Positions 1 to 8,237 of a stretch of DNA of 64,000 nucleotides are shown piece by piece; position 1 is the first letter of the stretch; every line of letters starts with the position of its first letter. The DNA is from Stenotrophomonas sp. 704A1 (GTDB lineage: Bacteria > Pseudomonadota > Gammaproteobacteria > Xanthomonadales > Xanthomonadaceae), in the NCBI RefSeq assembly GCF_030549525.1, contig NZ_CP130831.1, positions 955,501 through 1,019,500 of the forward strand, given 5' to 3'. The notes beneath the pieces are model-generated. The model made no database searches and was not told where the DNA came from. It saw only the letters and a list, made by a program, of their open reading frames with translations. The position numbers and the translations under genes were made by a program.

Positions 1-295
1 TGTCCAGCAGGCGGCGCTTGCGTACGCGCATCTCCACCTGGTTGCGGTACAGCAGGCGGTCCAGTTCGTTCCAGACACCGGTCCCTTCGGCGGCCGTGTC
101 CCAGCGCTGGCGGGCGGTCAGCCGACGCAGCACGCGGCGCAGGCGCCAGTAGTGCCAGACCAGGGTGGCCAGCGCTGCCAGCGCGATGCACAGCCAGAAA
201 TGCCCGGTGAATCCTCCGGCCAGGCCGGCCAACAGCAACACCATGGCCACGGTGGCCAGTGTCTTCAACCAGGCAGAGCGGATGTGGCGGGGCAT
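1..295 (-). CDS. phoR: PhoR phosphate-regulon sensor histidine kinase, N-terminal part
   Basis: Partial gene: the 3' part lies beyond the window. Only the first 98 residues are visible, starting MPRHIRSAWLKTLATV. They show two hydrophobic segments (about residues 9-28 and 31-47) followed by a basic linker rich in Arg and Leu, the usual membrane anchor of PhoR before its PAS and kinase domains. The kinase domain itself cannot be seen. The call rests on position: it lies directly downstream of phoB on the same strand, 105 nt away, the standard phoB-phoR order. PhoR senses phosphate limitation together with the Pst transporter and phosphorylates PhoB. The start is the only ATG that places the hydrophobic segments at the N-terminus. 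Confidence 0.8.
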   Translation of the reverse strand, partial: MPRHIRSAWLKTLATVAMVLLLAGLAGGFTGHFWLCIALAALATLVWHYWRLRRVLRRLTARQRWDTAAEGTGVWNELDRLLYRNQVEMRVRKRRLLD

Positions 296-400
296 TGCAG
301 TCTCGTCGAGGGGTGCGGCGGCTCACGCAGGTGAACCGTGGGTTATAGCAGAGTTGCCGACGCCGGCACCGCCAGGTGTCCGGCGCCGGCACGACGAAAC

Positions 401-1090
401 TCAGGTCGCGGTGGAAAAGCGGTAACCGGCGCCGCGCACGGTCTGCACCATGTTCTCGGCGTTGAACGGTTCCAGCGTCTTGCGCAGGCGGCGGATGTGC
501 ACGTCGATGGTGCGCTCCTCCACGTACACGCTGCCGCCCCACACGTGGTCCAGCAGCTGGGCGCGGGTGTACACGCGCTCGGGGTGGGTCATGAAGAAGT
601 GCAGCAGGCGGTATTCGGTCGGTCCGATCGGCACCGGCTGGTCATTGGCGAACACCCGGTGGGCGGCGCCGTCGATACGGATCGGGCCGACCGCCACGCT
701 GCCGTCCTCGTCGTCGTCGCGGGCGCGGCGCATCACCGCACGGATGCGCGCGAGCAGCTCGCGTGCCGAGAACGGCTTCACCACGTAATCGTCGACGCCG
801 GCTTCCAGGCCGCCGACGCGATCGTTCTCTTCGCCGCGGGCGGTCAGCATGATGATCGGCACTTCGCGGGTCAGGGTTTCCTTGCGCCAGCGGCGGGCCA
901 GATCCAGGCCGCTGGTGCCGGGCAGCATCCAGTCCAGCAGGATCAGATCGGGGACGCGGTCGGCGATCGCGGTCTGGGCCTCGCGGGCGTCACCGGCGTG
1001 GACAGGTTCGTAGTCGCCCTTGCGGAGGGCGAAGGCGACCATTTCGCGGATCGCGGGCTCGTCATCGACGATCAGGATGCGTTTCTGCAC
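401..1090 (-). CDS. phoB: PhoB phosphate-regulon response regulator
   Basis: A 229-aa OmpR/PhoB-family regulator of full family length. The receiver domain (1-120) has the acidic pocket D9-D10, the phospho-acceptor D53 in LLDWMLP, the T83 switch position and K105 in VKPF. The C-terminal winged-helix DNA-binding domain (about 130-229) includes RTIDVHIRRLRKTLE and ends VRGAGYRF, typical of the wing. When phosphorylated by PhoR it binds Pho boxes and activates phosphate-scavenging genes. phoR follows on the same strand. A Pho-box-like pair of half-sites lies 53-70 nt upstream of the start, fitting autoregulation. OmpR-family paralogues look alike, but the neighbour and the sequence favour PhoB. 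Confidence 0.95.
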   Translation of the reverse strand: MQKRILIVDDEPAIREMVAFALRKGDYEPVHAGDAREAQTAIADRVPDLILLDWMLPGTSGLDLARRWRKETLTREVPIIMLTARGEENDRVGGLEAGVDDYVVKPFSARELLARIRAVMRRARDDDEDGSVAVGPIRIDGAAHRVFANDQPVPIGPTEYRLLHFFMTHPERVYTRAQLLDHVWGGSVYVEERTIDVHIRRLRKTLEPFNAENMVQTVRGAGYRFSTAT

Positions 1091-1142
1091 GAGGGCACCG
1101 TAGGGCTCGGTTACTGGACTGGTGCCAGTAGACTACGGTTTG

Positions 1143-1160
1143 ATGACATGTTTGTGACTA
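1143..1160 (-). promoter_or_regulatory. Pho-box-like PhoB binding site upstream of phoB
   Basis: Read on the minus strand the site is TAGTCAC-AAAC-ATGTCAT: two 7-nt half-sites resembling the Pho-box unit CTGTCAT (the second matches 6 of 7), separated by a 4-nt A-rich spacer. It ends 53 nt before the phoB start codon, as expected for autoregulated phoBR. Spacing and position are convincing; the first half-site is weak. Confidence 0.55.
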
Positions 1161-1206
1161 CCCGGCCGTCATCTGGCCGGATTGCCATTGATCGGTCATG
1201 CCGCGC

Positions 1207-2853
1207 TCAGCGGCGGTCCAGGTCGGGGTCCTGCACGCCCTGCCGGCGCAGTTCCAGCACGGTGGGGGTGATCGATTCGATGCGGGCGTCGACCCGGGCG
1301 CGCCCGACATAGTCCAGCGCGGGGTTGCGCTTGAGGGCCTGCAGCTGGATCAGGGCCTGCTCCGGGCGGCCGCCCAGGAACGCGGCTTCGGCGTAGGCCT
1401 CGCTGGCGCGGACGCTGTCGCCGGCAAGCTCGCTGGCGCGGGCGTAACGCTGCTGGAAGACCGGATCGTTACCACTTTGCGACAGCAGCGGGCGCAGCAT
1501 CGCCTGGGCGCGCTGGCCGGCCTCGCGGCCGCCCTGTTCGTTCAGGATCTCGGCATAGGTCAAGGCCACCGGCCGGCTGTTGGGATGCTCACGCAGCAGC
1601 TGCTCGAACCGGGTGTTGGCCTGCGCCGGCTGGCCGGCACGCGATTCCGCTTCGGCCAGGGCCAGGGCGATCCACAGGCTGTCGCGGTGGGTCCCGAGCA
1701 GGTCGGCCAGGGTCTGCCGCGCCTGGCCGGCGCCCTGGCGGCCGCCGCGCATCGTGGCCAGGGCCTGGCCGTAGCGCTGTGCGTCGTTCAGGCCGTCCTT
1801 CTGGCGCCGCGCCAGGTCGGCGTACTCGCGCTCCAGTTCCGCCGTGCTGTCGGCGCTGAGCACGCGCAGGCGCTCGCGGGCCCAATCGAAGTCACCGCTG
1901 GCGCCACGGCTCAGCTGGCCGATCGGCAGGCGCAGCACGCTGCCGGGCAGCAGCGGGTTGCTGCCGCGCAGCAGCGGGTCGCCCAGCGTCGGGTCGGCCG
2001 GATCCACCCGTTCGCGCCGCTCGCCGCTGGGCGTGCGGGTGGTCAGCAGCACCGTGTCCTTCTTCATCTGCTCGGCGCGGGCCTTGGCCTCGCTGATGCG
2101 GGTGATGTTGACCGGATGGGTGCGCAGGAAGTCGGGAACGCTGTAGCCGCCTTCGTTGCCGCGCATTGCCGTGGACATCCGTTCGAAGAACCCGGCCATC
2201 GCGTCGACGTCGTAGCCGCTGCGGGCCAGGGTGCGGATGCCCAGGCGGTCGGCCTCCGATTCATTGGAGCGTGTGTAGTCGATCTGGCGCTGCTGCATCA
2301 GGCCCATGCCGGAGCTGATCGCGGCCATCGTCGCGTTGCCCGAGGAACTGCTGTTGCTGGCCTGGGCGGCCACCACGGCGGCCAGCATGCCCAGCAGGAT
2401 CGGAATCTGGTCGCGCTGGGCGCGTTCCACGCCGCGCAGCACGTGCTGCTGGGTGACATGGGCGATTTCGTGCGAGAGCACGGCGGCCACCTCGTCCTCG
2501 CGCTCGGCGGTCAGCACCAGCCCGGCGTTGACCCCGATGTAGCCGCCCAGCGTGGCGAAGGCATTGATCTGGCGGTCCTTCATCACGAAGAAGGTGTACG
2601 GCTGGCGTGGCTGGTCGCTGTTGGAGCCAAGCCGGGTGCCCATGGTCTGCAGCCAGTCGTTGACCAGCGGGTCATCCAGCAGGTACCCGTAGTTGCGCAG
2701 CTCGCGCAGCATCATCGCGCCGTACTCGGCCTGGCGCGCCGGGGTCAGCAGCTCGCCGGCCGAGGAGCCGATGTCGGGCAGCTTCTCCTGGGCCTGGGCC
2801 AGCGGGGCGGCCAGGGCCAGGGTCAGGGCAGCGGTGAGCAGCAGGGGTCGCAC
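1207..2853 (-). CDS. M48-family periplasmic metallopeptidase with TPR region (BepA-like)
   Basis: Zinc metallopeptidase of the M48 family, resembling BepA/YfgC, which takes part in outer-membrane protein assembly and quality control. It carries the zinc motif HEIAH (in VLSHEIAHVTQQH) and the downstream third-ligand region NESEADRLG. The C-terminal half is rich in Ala, Leu and Glu with TPR-like helical repeats. I place the start at the GTG at 2853: it begins VRPLLLTAALTLALAAPLAQA, a clean Sec signal peptide ending AQA, and has a GAGGA ribosome site upstream. An ATG at 2907 in the same frame would add 18 residues before the signal and is less likely. Mature product is about 525 aa in the periplasm. 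It is divergent from the glutaredoxin gene. Confidence 0.85.
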   Translation of the reverse strand: MRPLLLTAALTLALAAPLAQAQEKLPDIGSSAGELLTPARQAEYGAMMLRELRNYGYLLDDPLVNDWLQTMGTRLGSNSDQPRQPYTFFVMKDRQINAFATLGGYIGVNAGLVLTAEREDEVAAVLSHEIAHVTQQHVLRGVERAQRDQIPILLGMLAAVVAAQASNSSSSGNATMAAISSGMGLMQQRQIDYTRSNESEADRLGIRTLARSGYDVDAMAGFFERMSTAMRGNEGGYSVPDFLRTHPVNITRISEAKARAEQMKKDTVLLTTRTPSGERRERVDPADPTLGDPLLRGSNPLLPGSVLRLPIGQLSRGASGDFDWARERLRVLSADSTAELEREYADLARRQKDGLNDAQRYGQALATMRGGRQGAGQARQTLADLLGTHRDSLWIALALAEAESRAGQPAQANTRFEQLLREHPNSRPVALTYAEILNEQGGREAGQRAQAMLRPLLSQSGNDPVFQQRYARASELAGDSVRASEAYAEAAFLGGRPEQALIQLQALKRNPALDYVGRARVDARIESITPTVLELRRQGVQDPDLDRR

Positions 2854-2995
2854 GCGATCGATCCTCAGGCAGGGCCCGCCCAGCGTGGCAGGGCAGGGGG
2901 CAACCATTCGTTAATCCACAGTGTTGCGGCCGTGGCGTGGAAATTCCAGCGCACCGGTACCATATATGGACCGTCGATCCATCGTGGAGTTTCCC

Positions 2996-3286
2996 GTGAC
3001 AGCCCAGACCGCCGGCGGCGCCCCCGCCATCACCATCTATTCCACCGCGGTATGCCCCTACTGCGTGGCCGCCAAGAACTTCCTCAAGAGCAAGGGCCAG
3101 CAGTGGACCGAAGTCCGCATCGACCTGGACCCGGTCGAGCGCGAGAAGATGATGGCCAAGACCCGCCGCACCAGCGTGCCGCAGATCTTCGTCGGCGAGG
3201 TCCATGTCGGCGGCTACGACGACATGATGGCGCTGCATCGCGAGGGCAAGCTCGAGCCGCTGCTGGCCGGGCAGGGCCAGGCATGA
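2996..3286 (+). CDS. grxC: Glutaredoxin (dithiol, GrxC-like)
   Basis: Small thioredoxin-fold oxidoreductase of about 96 aa that reduces disulfides or mixed disulfides with glutathione in the cytoplasm. The active site CPYC lies in STAVCPYCVAAKNFLKSKG. The cis-proline region TSVPQIFVGEVHVGGYDD is the standard GSH-binding TVPxIFI...GGxDD motif. I prefer the GTG start at 2996, which has GGAG six nt upstream and gives the usual length; in-frame ATGs at 2966 and 2921 would only add an unmatched leader. The stop overlaps the next start by 4 nt (ATGA), so the two genes are probably co-translated and may share a redox role. Confidence 0.9.
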   Translation: MTAQTAGGAPAITIYSTAVCPYCVAAKNFLKSKGQQWTEVRIDLDPVEREKMMAKTRRTSVPQIFVGEVHVGGYDDMMALHREGKLEPLLAGQGQA

Positions 3287-3675
3287 GCGCGGCCGACGAC
3301 GGCAGCAAGGACCGCATCGCCGAGTTCACCGATTTCCGCAAGCGCATGAATGAACGCATCCTGGGCGAACCGAACCAGGTGGTGCGTCGCTTCTTCGCCC
3401 TCGACACGCAGACCTACCAGGCCGGCGCGCTGGACGTGAAGACCAAGGAACTGCTGGGCCTGGTGGCCTCGATGGTGCTGCGCTGCGATGACTGCATCAG
3501 CTACCACGTGGCCCAGTGCAAGGACGCCGGCGTAACCCGTGAAGAGTTCTTCGAGACCTTCTCGGTCGGCCTGGTGGTCGGCGGCTCGATCGTGATCCCG
3601 CACCTGCGCCGCGCGGTCGATTTCCTCGACCAGCTTGAAGGCGGCGCCGCCGCCCCGGCAGCGCACGAGCATTGA
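3283..3675 (+). CDS. Carboxymuconolactone decarboxylase / AhpD-like protein
   Basis: A 130-aa protein of the CMD/AhpD fold. The characteristic segment is KTKELLGLVASMVLRCDDCISYHVAQCKDAGV, with the redox pair CxxC (CDDC) followed by H four residues on, as in alkyl-hydroperoxidase-type members; decarboxylase members lack this pair. It probably acts as a cytoplasmic thiol-dependent peroxidase or a related redox enzyme. Its 4-nt overlap with the glutaredoxin gene supports a thiol-redox function. The C-terminus is Ala- and His-rich (AAPAAHEH), which could weakly bind metal. The exact substrate cannot be told from sequence. Confidence 0.8.
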   Translation: MSAADDGSKDRIAEFTDFRKRMNERILGEPNQVVRRFFALDTQTYQAGALDVKTKELLGLVASMVLRCDDCISYHVAQCKDAGVTREEFFETFSVGLVVGGSIVIPHLRRAVDFLDQLEGGAAAPAAHEH

Positions 3676-3676
3676 G

Positions 3677-3740
3677 GCAGCGCCGGGCCACGCCCGGCGG
3701 GTACCTGAACGAAAAGCCGCCGGGCATGGCCCGGCGCTAC
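3677..3740 (+). repeat. SMAG/REP-type inverted repeat pair
   Basis: Two imperfect palindromes face each other. One starts GCAGCGCCGGGCCACGCCC; the other, read on the minus strand, starts GTAGCGCCGGGCCATGCCC. A GTAG or GCAG head followed by a CCGGGC hairpin is the signature of Stenotrophomonas SMAG elements (REPs). It lies in the intergenic space after the AhpD-like gene. Confidence 0.75.
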
Positions 3741-3988
3741 CTTGCGCGCAGAGGCCCTTACCGCGATCCAACAGCGCAGGAGCCCCCTTGTTGTTCAAGG
3801 GGGCGCGCCGACAGGCGCGGGGATAAGGTGGGATGCGCGGGCAATTCTGCCTGAGCCGGGCACTGGGACCATGGTCTATTTGGGACCTCGGCCCCGGCTC
3901 AGGCATAATTGCTGGTGAAACTTCCTTTGCGCCGGCGTTTCCGGGCACGTCCGGACGGCGTTTTTCCCCCTGTTCGGAACATCGATCA

Positions 3989-4993
3989 ATGACGCAGAAA
4001 ATTACGGTCATCCGCGGCGACGGCATTGGCCCGGAAATCATGGACGCCACCCTGTTCGTGCTCGACCAGCTCAAGACTGGCCTGGAGTACGAAGACGCCG
4101 ACGCCGGCCTGGTGGCCCTGGAGAAGCACGGCGACCTGATGCCGGCAGTCACCCTGGAATCGATCGCGCGCAACAAGGTCGCGCTGAAGAGCCCGCTGAC
4201 CACTCCGGTCGGTGGTGGCTTCACCTCGATCAACGTCAGCCTGCGCCGCCACTTCGACCTGTACGCCAACGTGCGTCCGGCCCACACCTTCCCGAACACC
4301 AAGTCGCGTTTCAACAACGTCGACCTGATCACCGTTCGTGAGAACACCGAAGGTGCCTACCTGGCCGAAGGCCAGGAAGTGTCGGCCGACGGCGAGACCG
4401 CGTTCTCAGGCACCCGCATCACCCGCAAGGGCTCCGAGCGCATCGTGCGCTACGCCTTCGAGCTGGCCAAGAGCACCGGCCGCAAGAAGGTCACCGCCGT
4501 GCACAAGGCCAACATCATCAAGTCGACCTCGGGCCTGTTCCTGAACGTCGCCCGTGAAGTGGCCGCGCAGTACCCGGACATCGAGTTCCAGGAAATGATC
4601 GTCGACAACTGCTGCATGCAGCTGGTGATGCGTCCGGAACAGTTCGACGTGATCGTCACCACCAACCTGTTCGGCGACATCATCTCCGACCTGTGCGCCG
4701 GTCTGGTCGGCGGCCTGGGCCTGGCCCCGGGCGCCAACATCGGCAAGGACGCGGCGATCTTCGAAGCCGTGCACGGCACCGCGCCGGACATCGCCGGCCA
4801 GGGCAAGGCCAATCCGTGCGCGCTGCTGCTGGCCGCCGCGCAGATGCTGGACCATGTCGGCCAGCCGGAAAACGCCGAGCGCCTGCGCAAGGCCATCGTG
4901 GCCACCATGGAAGCCAAGGATTCGCTGACCGGCGATCTGGGCGGCACCGGCACCACCATGAGCTTTGCCCAGGCCATCGCCAGCCGCCTGTAA
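3989..4993 (+). CDS. NAD-dependent isocitrate dehydrogenase (isocitrate/isopropylmalate dehydrogenase family)
   Basis: A 334-aa beta-decarboxylating dehydrogenase. It begins MTQKITVIRGDGIGPEIMDA, the family N-terminal motif, contains the substrate loop SPLTTPVGGGFTSINVSLRR, and carries the signature NLFGDIISDLCAGLVGGLGL followed by the nucleotide-binding loop HGTAPDIAGQGKANP. The short length and the S-N-x-x-L-R substrate loop fit the homodimeric NAD-type isocitrate dehydrogenase found in Xanthomonadaceae rather than the 415-aa NADP enzyme; isopropylmalate or homoisocitrate dehydrogenase are alternatives. The frame stays open upstream to 3833, but the ATG at 3989 starts the conserved domain. 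A strong terminator follows. Confidence 0.85.
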   Translation: MTQKITVIRGDGIGPEIMDATLFVLDQLKTGLEYEDADAGLVALEKHGDLMPAVTLESIARNKVALKSPLTTPVGGGFTSINVSLRRHFDLYANVRPAHTFPNTKSRFNNVDLITVRENTEGAYLAEGQEVSADGETAFSGTRITRKGSERIVRYAFELAKSTGRKKVTAVHKANIIKSTSGLFLNVAREVAAQYPDIEFQEMIVDNCCMQLVMRPEQFDVIVTTNLFGDIISDLCAGLVGGLGLAPGANIGKDAAIFEAVHGTAPDIAGQGKANPCALLLAAAQMLDHVGQPENAERLRKAIVATMEAKDSLTGDLGGTGTTMSFAQAIASRL

Positions 4994-5056
4994 GCGGCCG
5001 GCGTTCCGGCTGGAGATCGTCTCAGCGATGTCCAGTCCGGGCCTGCAAGCGTTGAA

Positions 5057-5090
5057 GACGGGCCGTCCTTGTACGGCCCGTCTGCGTTTT
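5057..5090 (+). terminator. Rho-independent terminator after isocitrate dehydrogenase
   Basis: A 10-bp GC-rich stem (GACGGGCCGT with ACGGCCCGTC) and a 6-nt loop are followed by a short T-rich tail ending TTTT. Confidence 0.8.
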
Positions 5091-5124
5091 CAACTGCGGC
5101 TTTTCACCGACAGGATTCCTTCAG

Positions 5125-5535
5125 ATGCCTGAGGCGGCCGTGTGGGTCGTGGCGGCCGTTGCCGTCTATGCCATCGTCGTGGCCATCTACGCCATCTTCT
5201 ACTGGCCGTGGTCCCGCGCCCAGCGCGCGCTGCGCCGCCTGCGGACGCAAGGGGCGCCCCTTCGCAGCATGCGGCAAAGCGAGGCGCGCAACCTGCAGCT
5301 GATCGAATTTCCGGCAGGATCGCCTGTGTATCTGCTCGAAGGCAGCTGCGCGGAGTTCGTGATCAGGAGCAGGATCTCTCCGGCCCAGCATGTGCAGACG
5401 TTGGCCGGCGTCCCGGTGAAGTATCCGGCGGGCCTTGCAGGTGCCGTGCGCGCGGGCAGCAATACCGCCGAAGTGGTGCTGGGGCGCGACCACGCGATGG
5501 TCGTGCGGCTCAATGGGGTCAAGCTGGCCTGGTAG
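5125..5535 (+). CDS. Hypothetical small membrane-anchored protein
   Basis: A 136-aa protein that I do not recognise. It has one N-terminal hydrophobic segment (about residues 4-27, VWVVAAVAVYAIVVAIYAIF) followed by an Arg-rich stretch (SRAQRALRRLRTQG), which suggests the remainder is cytoplasmic. The soluble part has no recognisable catalytic motif. GGATT upstream gives a weak ribosome site. Its TAG stop lies inside the GTAG head of the repeat that follows, so the C-terminus may have been set by repeat insertion. Codon use looks like that of neighbouring core genes. Confidence 0.6.
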   Translation: MPEAAVWVVAAVAVYAIVVAIYAIFYWPWSRAQRALRRLRTQGAPLRSMRQSEARNLQLIEFPAGSPVYLLEGSCAEFVIRSRISPAQHVQTLAGVPVKYPAGLAGAVRAGSNTAEVVLGRDHAMVVRLNGVKLAW

Positions 5536-5587
5536 TGTCGAGCCATGCTCGACTGCTCCTGCGTAGTCGAGCATGGCTCGACTCCAC
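5532..5587 (+). repeat. SMAG/REP-type inverted repeat pair
   Basis: GTAGTGTCGAGCCATGCTCG is followed after a short spacer by GTAGTCGAGCATGGCTCGAC. Each copy has the GTAG head and an internal hairpin, a different sequence subtype from the CCGGGC copies elsewhere in the window. The first GTAG supplies the stop codon of the preceding gene. Confidence 0.75.
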
Positions 5588-5696
5588 AAAAGCTATCTGT
5601 GCACCAGTCGCACAGATCATGTTCCTTTGGGTGGCTGGTTCGTGCGCCACCCGCTCCGCATCCTGTGCTCACTTTCCACTGCACAGGAGTCGCCCC

Positions 5697-6440
5697 ATGA
5701 ATCTCTCCGCCTTCGGCCTGGCCAGCCTGATCGGCATGGCTGCCGCCGCACCGGTCGCCGCCGCCGAACCGACCCATCCCACCATCCGCCACATGGCCGG
5801 GGCGCCGACGGTTGCCTCGCTGGATGCAGCGAAGACCGCCGTGCTGGTGATCGACTTCCAGAACGAGTACTTCGACGCCAAGGCCGCGCCGGGCTTTGCC
5901 GGTGGCCGCATGGTCATTCCCGATGGCGTGGCCGCACTGCGCCAGGCCAAGCGGGTGGTCGCGTTCGCCGATGCGCACGGCATCCGCGTGATCCATGTGC
6001 AGCACGTGCTGCCGGCGGGCGCGCCGCTGTTCGCGCAGGGCAGCGTCAATGCCGCCTTCCATCGCGACCTGCAGCCGCGCATGGGGGAGACCGTGGTGCA
6101 GAAGGACAACGTCAGCGTGTTCGCTGGCAACTCGGCCGCGGTGCTCGACACGGTGCTGAAGGATGCCGGTATCGACACGCTGATCGTCACCGGCCTGCAG
6201 ACTCATGCCTGTGTGGCCGGTGCTGCGCGCGACGCGGCGGCGGCTCCGCGCGGCTACCGGGTGATTGTCTCCTCCGATGCCAGCGCCAGCCGCGACCTGG
6301 ACCTGGCCGGTGGCCAGCGCATCGATCATCGCGCGCTGCATGACGCTTCGCTGGCGCAGATCGAAGATGCCTTCGGCGATGTCATGAGCACCGACGCCAT
6401 CCTGGCGTTGCCCGTGCGCAAGGCCGGCGACGGCGCTTGA
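5697..6440 (+). CDS. Secreted cysteine hydrolase, isochorismatase family
   Basis: A 247-aa isochorismatase-like hydrolase. The catalytic triad is visible: Asp in VLVIDFQNEYF, Lys in VVQKDNVSVF and Cys in LQTHACV, with the family's cis-peptide just before it. The N-terminus MNLSAFGLASLIGMAAAAPVAAA is a likely Sec signal peptide, so the enzyme is probably periplasmic, which is uncommon for this family. Substrate is unknown; relatives hydrolyse isochorismate, nicotinamide or other amides. Start chosen for the signal peptide and the CAGGAG ribosome site. The LysR-type gene follows on the same strand 53 nt later and may regulate it or the exporter. Confidence 0.85.
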   Translation: MNLSAFGLASLIGMAAAAPVAAAEPTHPTIRHMAGAPTVASLDAAKTAVLVIDFQNEYFDAKAAPGFAGGRMVIPDGVAALRQAKRVVAFADAHGIRVIHVQHVLPAGAPLFAQGSVNAAFHRDLQPRMGETVVQKDNVSVFAGNSAAVLDTVLKDAGIDTLIVTGLQTHACVAGAARDAAAAPRGYRVIVSSDASASRDLDLAGGQRIDHRALHDASLAQIEDAFGDVMSTDAILALPVRKAGDGA

Positions 6441-6493
6441 TAAGCTGGCGGGGCCCGCATGCCGCGGGCCCCGCCACGTGGAGCCACCTGCCG

Positions 6494-7402
6494 ATGGATC
6501 ACTTCGCCGCCCTGCGTGCGCTGCGCGCCATCGTCGACGCAGGCAGCTTCACTGCGGCTGCCGAACGCCTGGGGACTACCCACTCGGCGATGTCACGGCA
6601 ACTGCGGCAGCTGGAAGAGCATCTGCAGGTGCGACTGCTCGATCGCAACAGCCGCCGGCTGTCACTGACCGAAGCCGGTCGCGACTATTACCGCGAGGCA
6701 GCAGCGCTGCTGGATCGCCTGCAGGAAGCCGATGATCGCGTGCGCGCCGGGCAGGCGCAGCCCAGTGGCATCGTGCGCATCAGCGTGCCGCAGGTCGTGG
6801 CCAGCCAGGAGTTGCCGCATTGGCTGCCGTCGTTCCTGCAGCGCTACCCGCAGGTCGCCCTTGACCTGTCGGCCGATGATCAACTGGTCGATGTCGTCGG
6901 TGGCGGCTTCGACCTGGCCCTGCGCATCGCGCCTTCCTTGCCGGACAGCCAGCTGGTCGCACGCGAGCTGGCCAGCTGCCCGCGCATCCTGGTCGCTGCA
7001 CCGGCCTATCTGGCGCAGCACGGTCTGCCCCGGCAGGCTTCGGACCTCGCGCAGCACACGCTGCTGGGGTTCAGTCCTACCGCAACGATGTCGCCTTGGC
7101 CGCTGCAAGGGCCGCGCGGTGCCACCGCGAGCATCGAGGCGGGGCAGCGCCTGCGCGTGGACGCCACGCCGGCGCTGTACGCCGCCGCGCTGGCCGGCAT
7201 GGGCATCAGCCTGTTCACTGCGCTCACCGTGCAGGAGGATCTGCGCGCCGGTCGCTTGATCCGCGTGCTGCCGGCGTGGCATGCCGGGCAGCGCCGCTAC
7301 TTCGCGCTGTATCCGCATGCGCGGGCGCTGGCGCCGAAGGTGCGTGCGCTGGTCGATCACCTCGCGGCGCACTACGCTGCGCAGGTGGGCGCGGCAGGGT
7401 AG
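6494..7402 (+). CDS. LysR-family transcriptional regulator
   Basis: A 302-aa LysR-type regulator of normal length. The N-terminal helix-turn-helix (about residues 1-60) is typical: MDHFAALRALRAIVDAGSFTAAAERLGTTHSAMSRQLRQLEEHL. The C-terminal two-lobed effector domain follows (about 90-295). It sits between a secreted cysteine hydrolase and a TauE/SafE transporter, all on the plus strand, an arrangement suggesting control of a small-molecule uptake or efflux pathway; the inducer is unknown. I chose the ATG at 6494 because it starts the HTH; an in-frame ATG at 6437 would overlap the upstream gene. Confidence 0.9.
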   Translation: MDHFAALRALRAIVDAGSFTAAAERLGTTHSAMSRQLRQLEEHLQVRLLDRNSRRLSLTEAGRDYYREAAALLDRLQEADDRVRAGQAQPSGIVRISVPQVVASQELPHWLPSFLQRYPQVALDLSADDQLVDVVGGGFDLALRIAPSLPDSQLVARELASCPRILVAAPAYLAQHGLPRQASDLAQHTLLGFSPTATMSPWPLQGPRGATASIEAGQRLRVDATPALYAAALAGMGISLFTALTVQEDLRAGRLIRVLPAWHAGQRRYFALYPHARALAPKVRALVDHLAAHYAAQVGAAG

Positions 7403-7427
7403 CCGCGCGACAGCAACCGAGGTGGTG

Positions 7428-8177
7428 ATGGAGTCGGTGTATCTGCTGGTCGCGCTGGGCGCGATCGTCGCCGGATTCGTGCAGGGCCTGTCCGGCTTCG
7501 CCTTTGGCATGGTGGCGATGTCGTTCTGGGCATGGGGACTGGAGCCACGGCTGGCGGCGACGCTGTCGGTGTTTGGTGCGCTGGTCGGGCAGCTGGTCGC
7601 GGTGTTCACCGTGCGCCGCGGTTTCAACCTTCGCCTGCTGCTGCCGTTCGTGCTGGGCGGGCTGGCGGGCATTCCGCTGGGCGTGATGGTGTTGCCGCAG
7701 CTGGACATGGACTGGTTCAAGGCGCTGCTGGGCGGCTTCCTGGCGCTGTGGTGTCCGGTGATGCTGATGGCGCGCTCGTTGCCTCCGGTCCGCGTCGGCG
7801 GTCGTCTCGGTGACGCGATCGCTGGCATGGCCGGTGGCGTACTCAGCGGCATCGGCGGCTTTGCCGGGCCGGTGCCGACGTTGTGGAGCACCCTGCGCGG
7901 CTTCGGCAAGGACGAGCAGCGTGCGGTCATCCAGAACTTCAACCTGGCGATGCTGGCGGTGACCATGGCCATCTATGTCGGCAGCGGCCTGGTGAGTCGG
8001 CAGATGTTGCCGTACTTCGCCATCGTGGCACCGGCCATGCTGGTGCCGACCCTGCTGGGCGCGCGGGTCTACATCGGCATCAGCGAGGCACGCTTCCGGC
8101 AGCTCGTGCTGGGCCTGCTGACCGTGTCAGGCATCGCGTTGCTGGCGTCGTCGCTGCCGGTGCTGCTGGCGCGCTGA
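7428..8177 (+). CDS. TauE/SafE-family membrane transporter
   Basis: A 249-aa polytopic inner-membrane protein of the TauE/SafE (sulfite/sulfonate exporter) family. The N-terminal GAIVAGFVQGLSGFAFGMVAMSFW and the internal repeat MAGGVLSGIGGFAGPVPTLW are the duplicated glycine-rich motifs of the family; about eight hydrophobic segments are seen. It probably exports a small organic or sulfur-containing anion. It starts 25 nt after the LysR-type gene on the same strand, so the two are probably co-transcribed. A bidirectional terminator separates it from the convergent BI-1 gene. Confidence 0.85.
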   Translation: MESVYLLVALGAIVAGFVQGLSGFAFGMVAMSFWAWGLEPRLAATLSVFGALVGQLVAVFTVRRGFNLRLLLPFVLGGLAGIPLGVMVLPQLDMDWFKALLGGFLALWCPVMLMARSLPPVRVGGRLGDAIAGMAGGVLSGIGGFAGPVPTLWSTLRGFGKDEQRAVIQNFNLAMLAVTMAIYVGSGLVSRQMLPYFAIVAPAMLVPTLLGARVYIGISEARFRQLVLGLLTVSGIALLASSLPVLLAR

Positions 8178-8189
8178 GGGAGGAACGAA

Positions 8190-8215
8190 AAAGGGCGCCA
8201 CGAGGGGCGCCCTTT
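8190..8215. terminator. Bidirectional terminator between convergent genes
   Basis: A perfect 10-bp stem, AAAGGGCGCC with GGCGCCCTTT, has a 6-nt loop and A/T tracts on both sides. It sits between the TauE/SafE gene and the oppositely oriented BI-1 gene. Confidence 0.8.
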
Positions 8216-8237
8216 GTCGTCCATGGCATCTTGCGGC

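Noticed and set aside
338..1312. Long open frame opposite phoB (and similar long frames opposite the M48 peptidase, clpX, lon, ppiD and tig)
   Set aside because: High-GC genes give long antisense open frames. These have low-complexity Ala/Arg/His composition, no ribosome site and no domain, and lie wholly opposite strongly recognised genes.
3782..3804. Stem GCCCCCTTG/CAAGGGGGC between the AhpD-like gene and isocitrate dehydrogenase
   Set aside because: No T tract follows; it could be a terminator remnant or REP-associated hairpin, but I cannot support a call.
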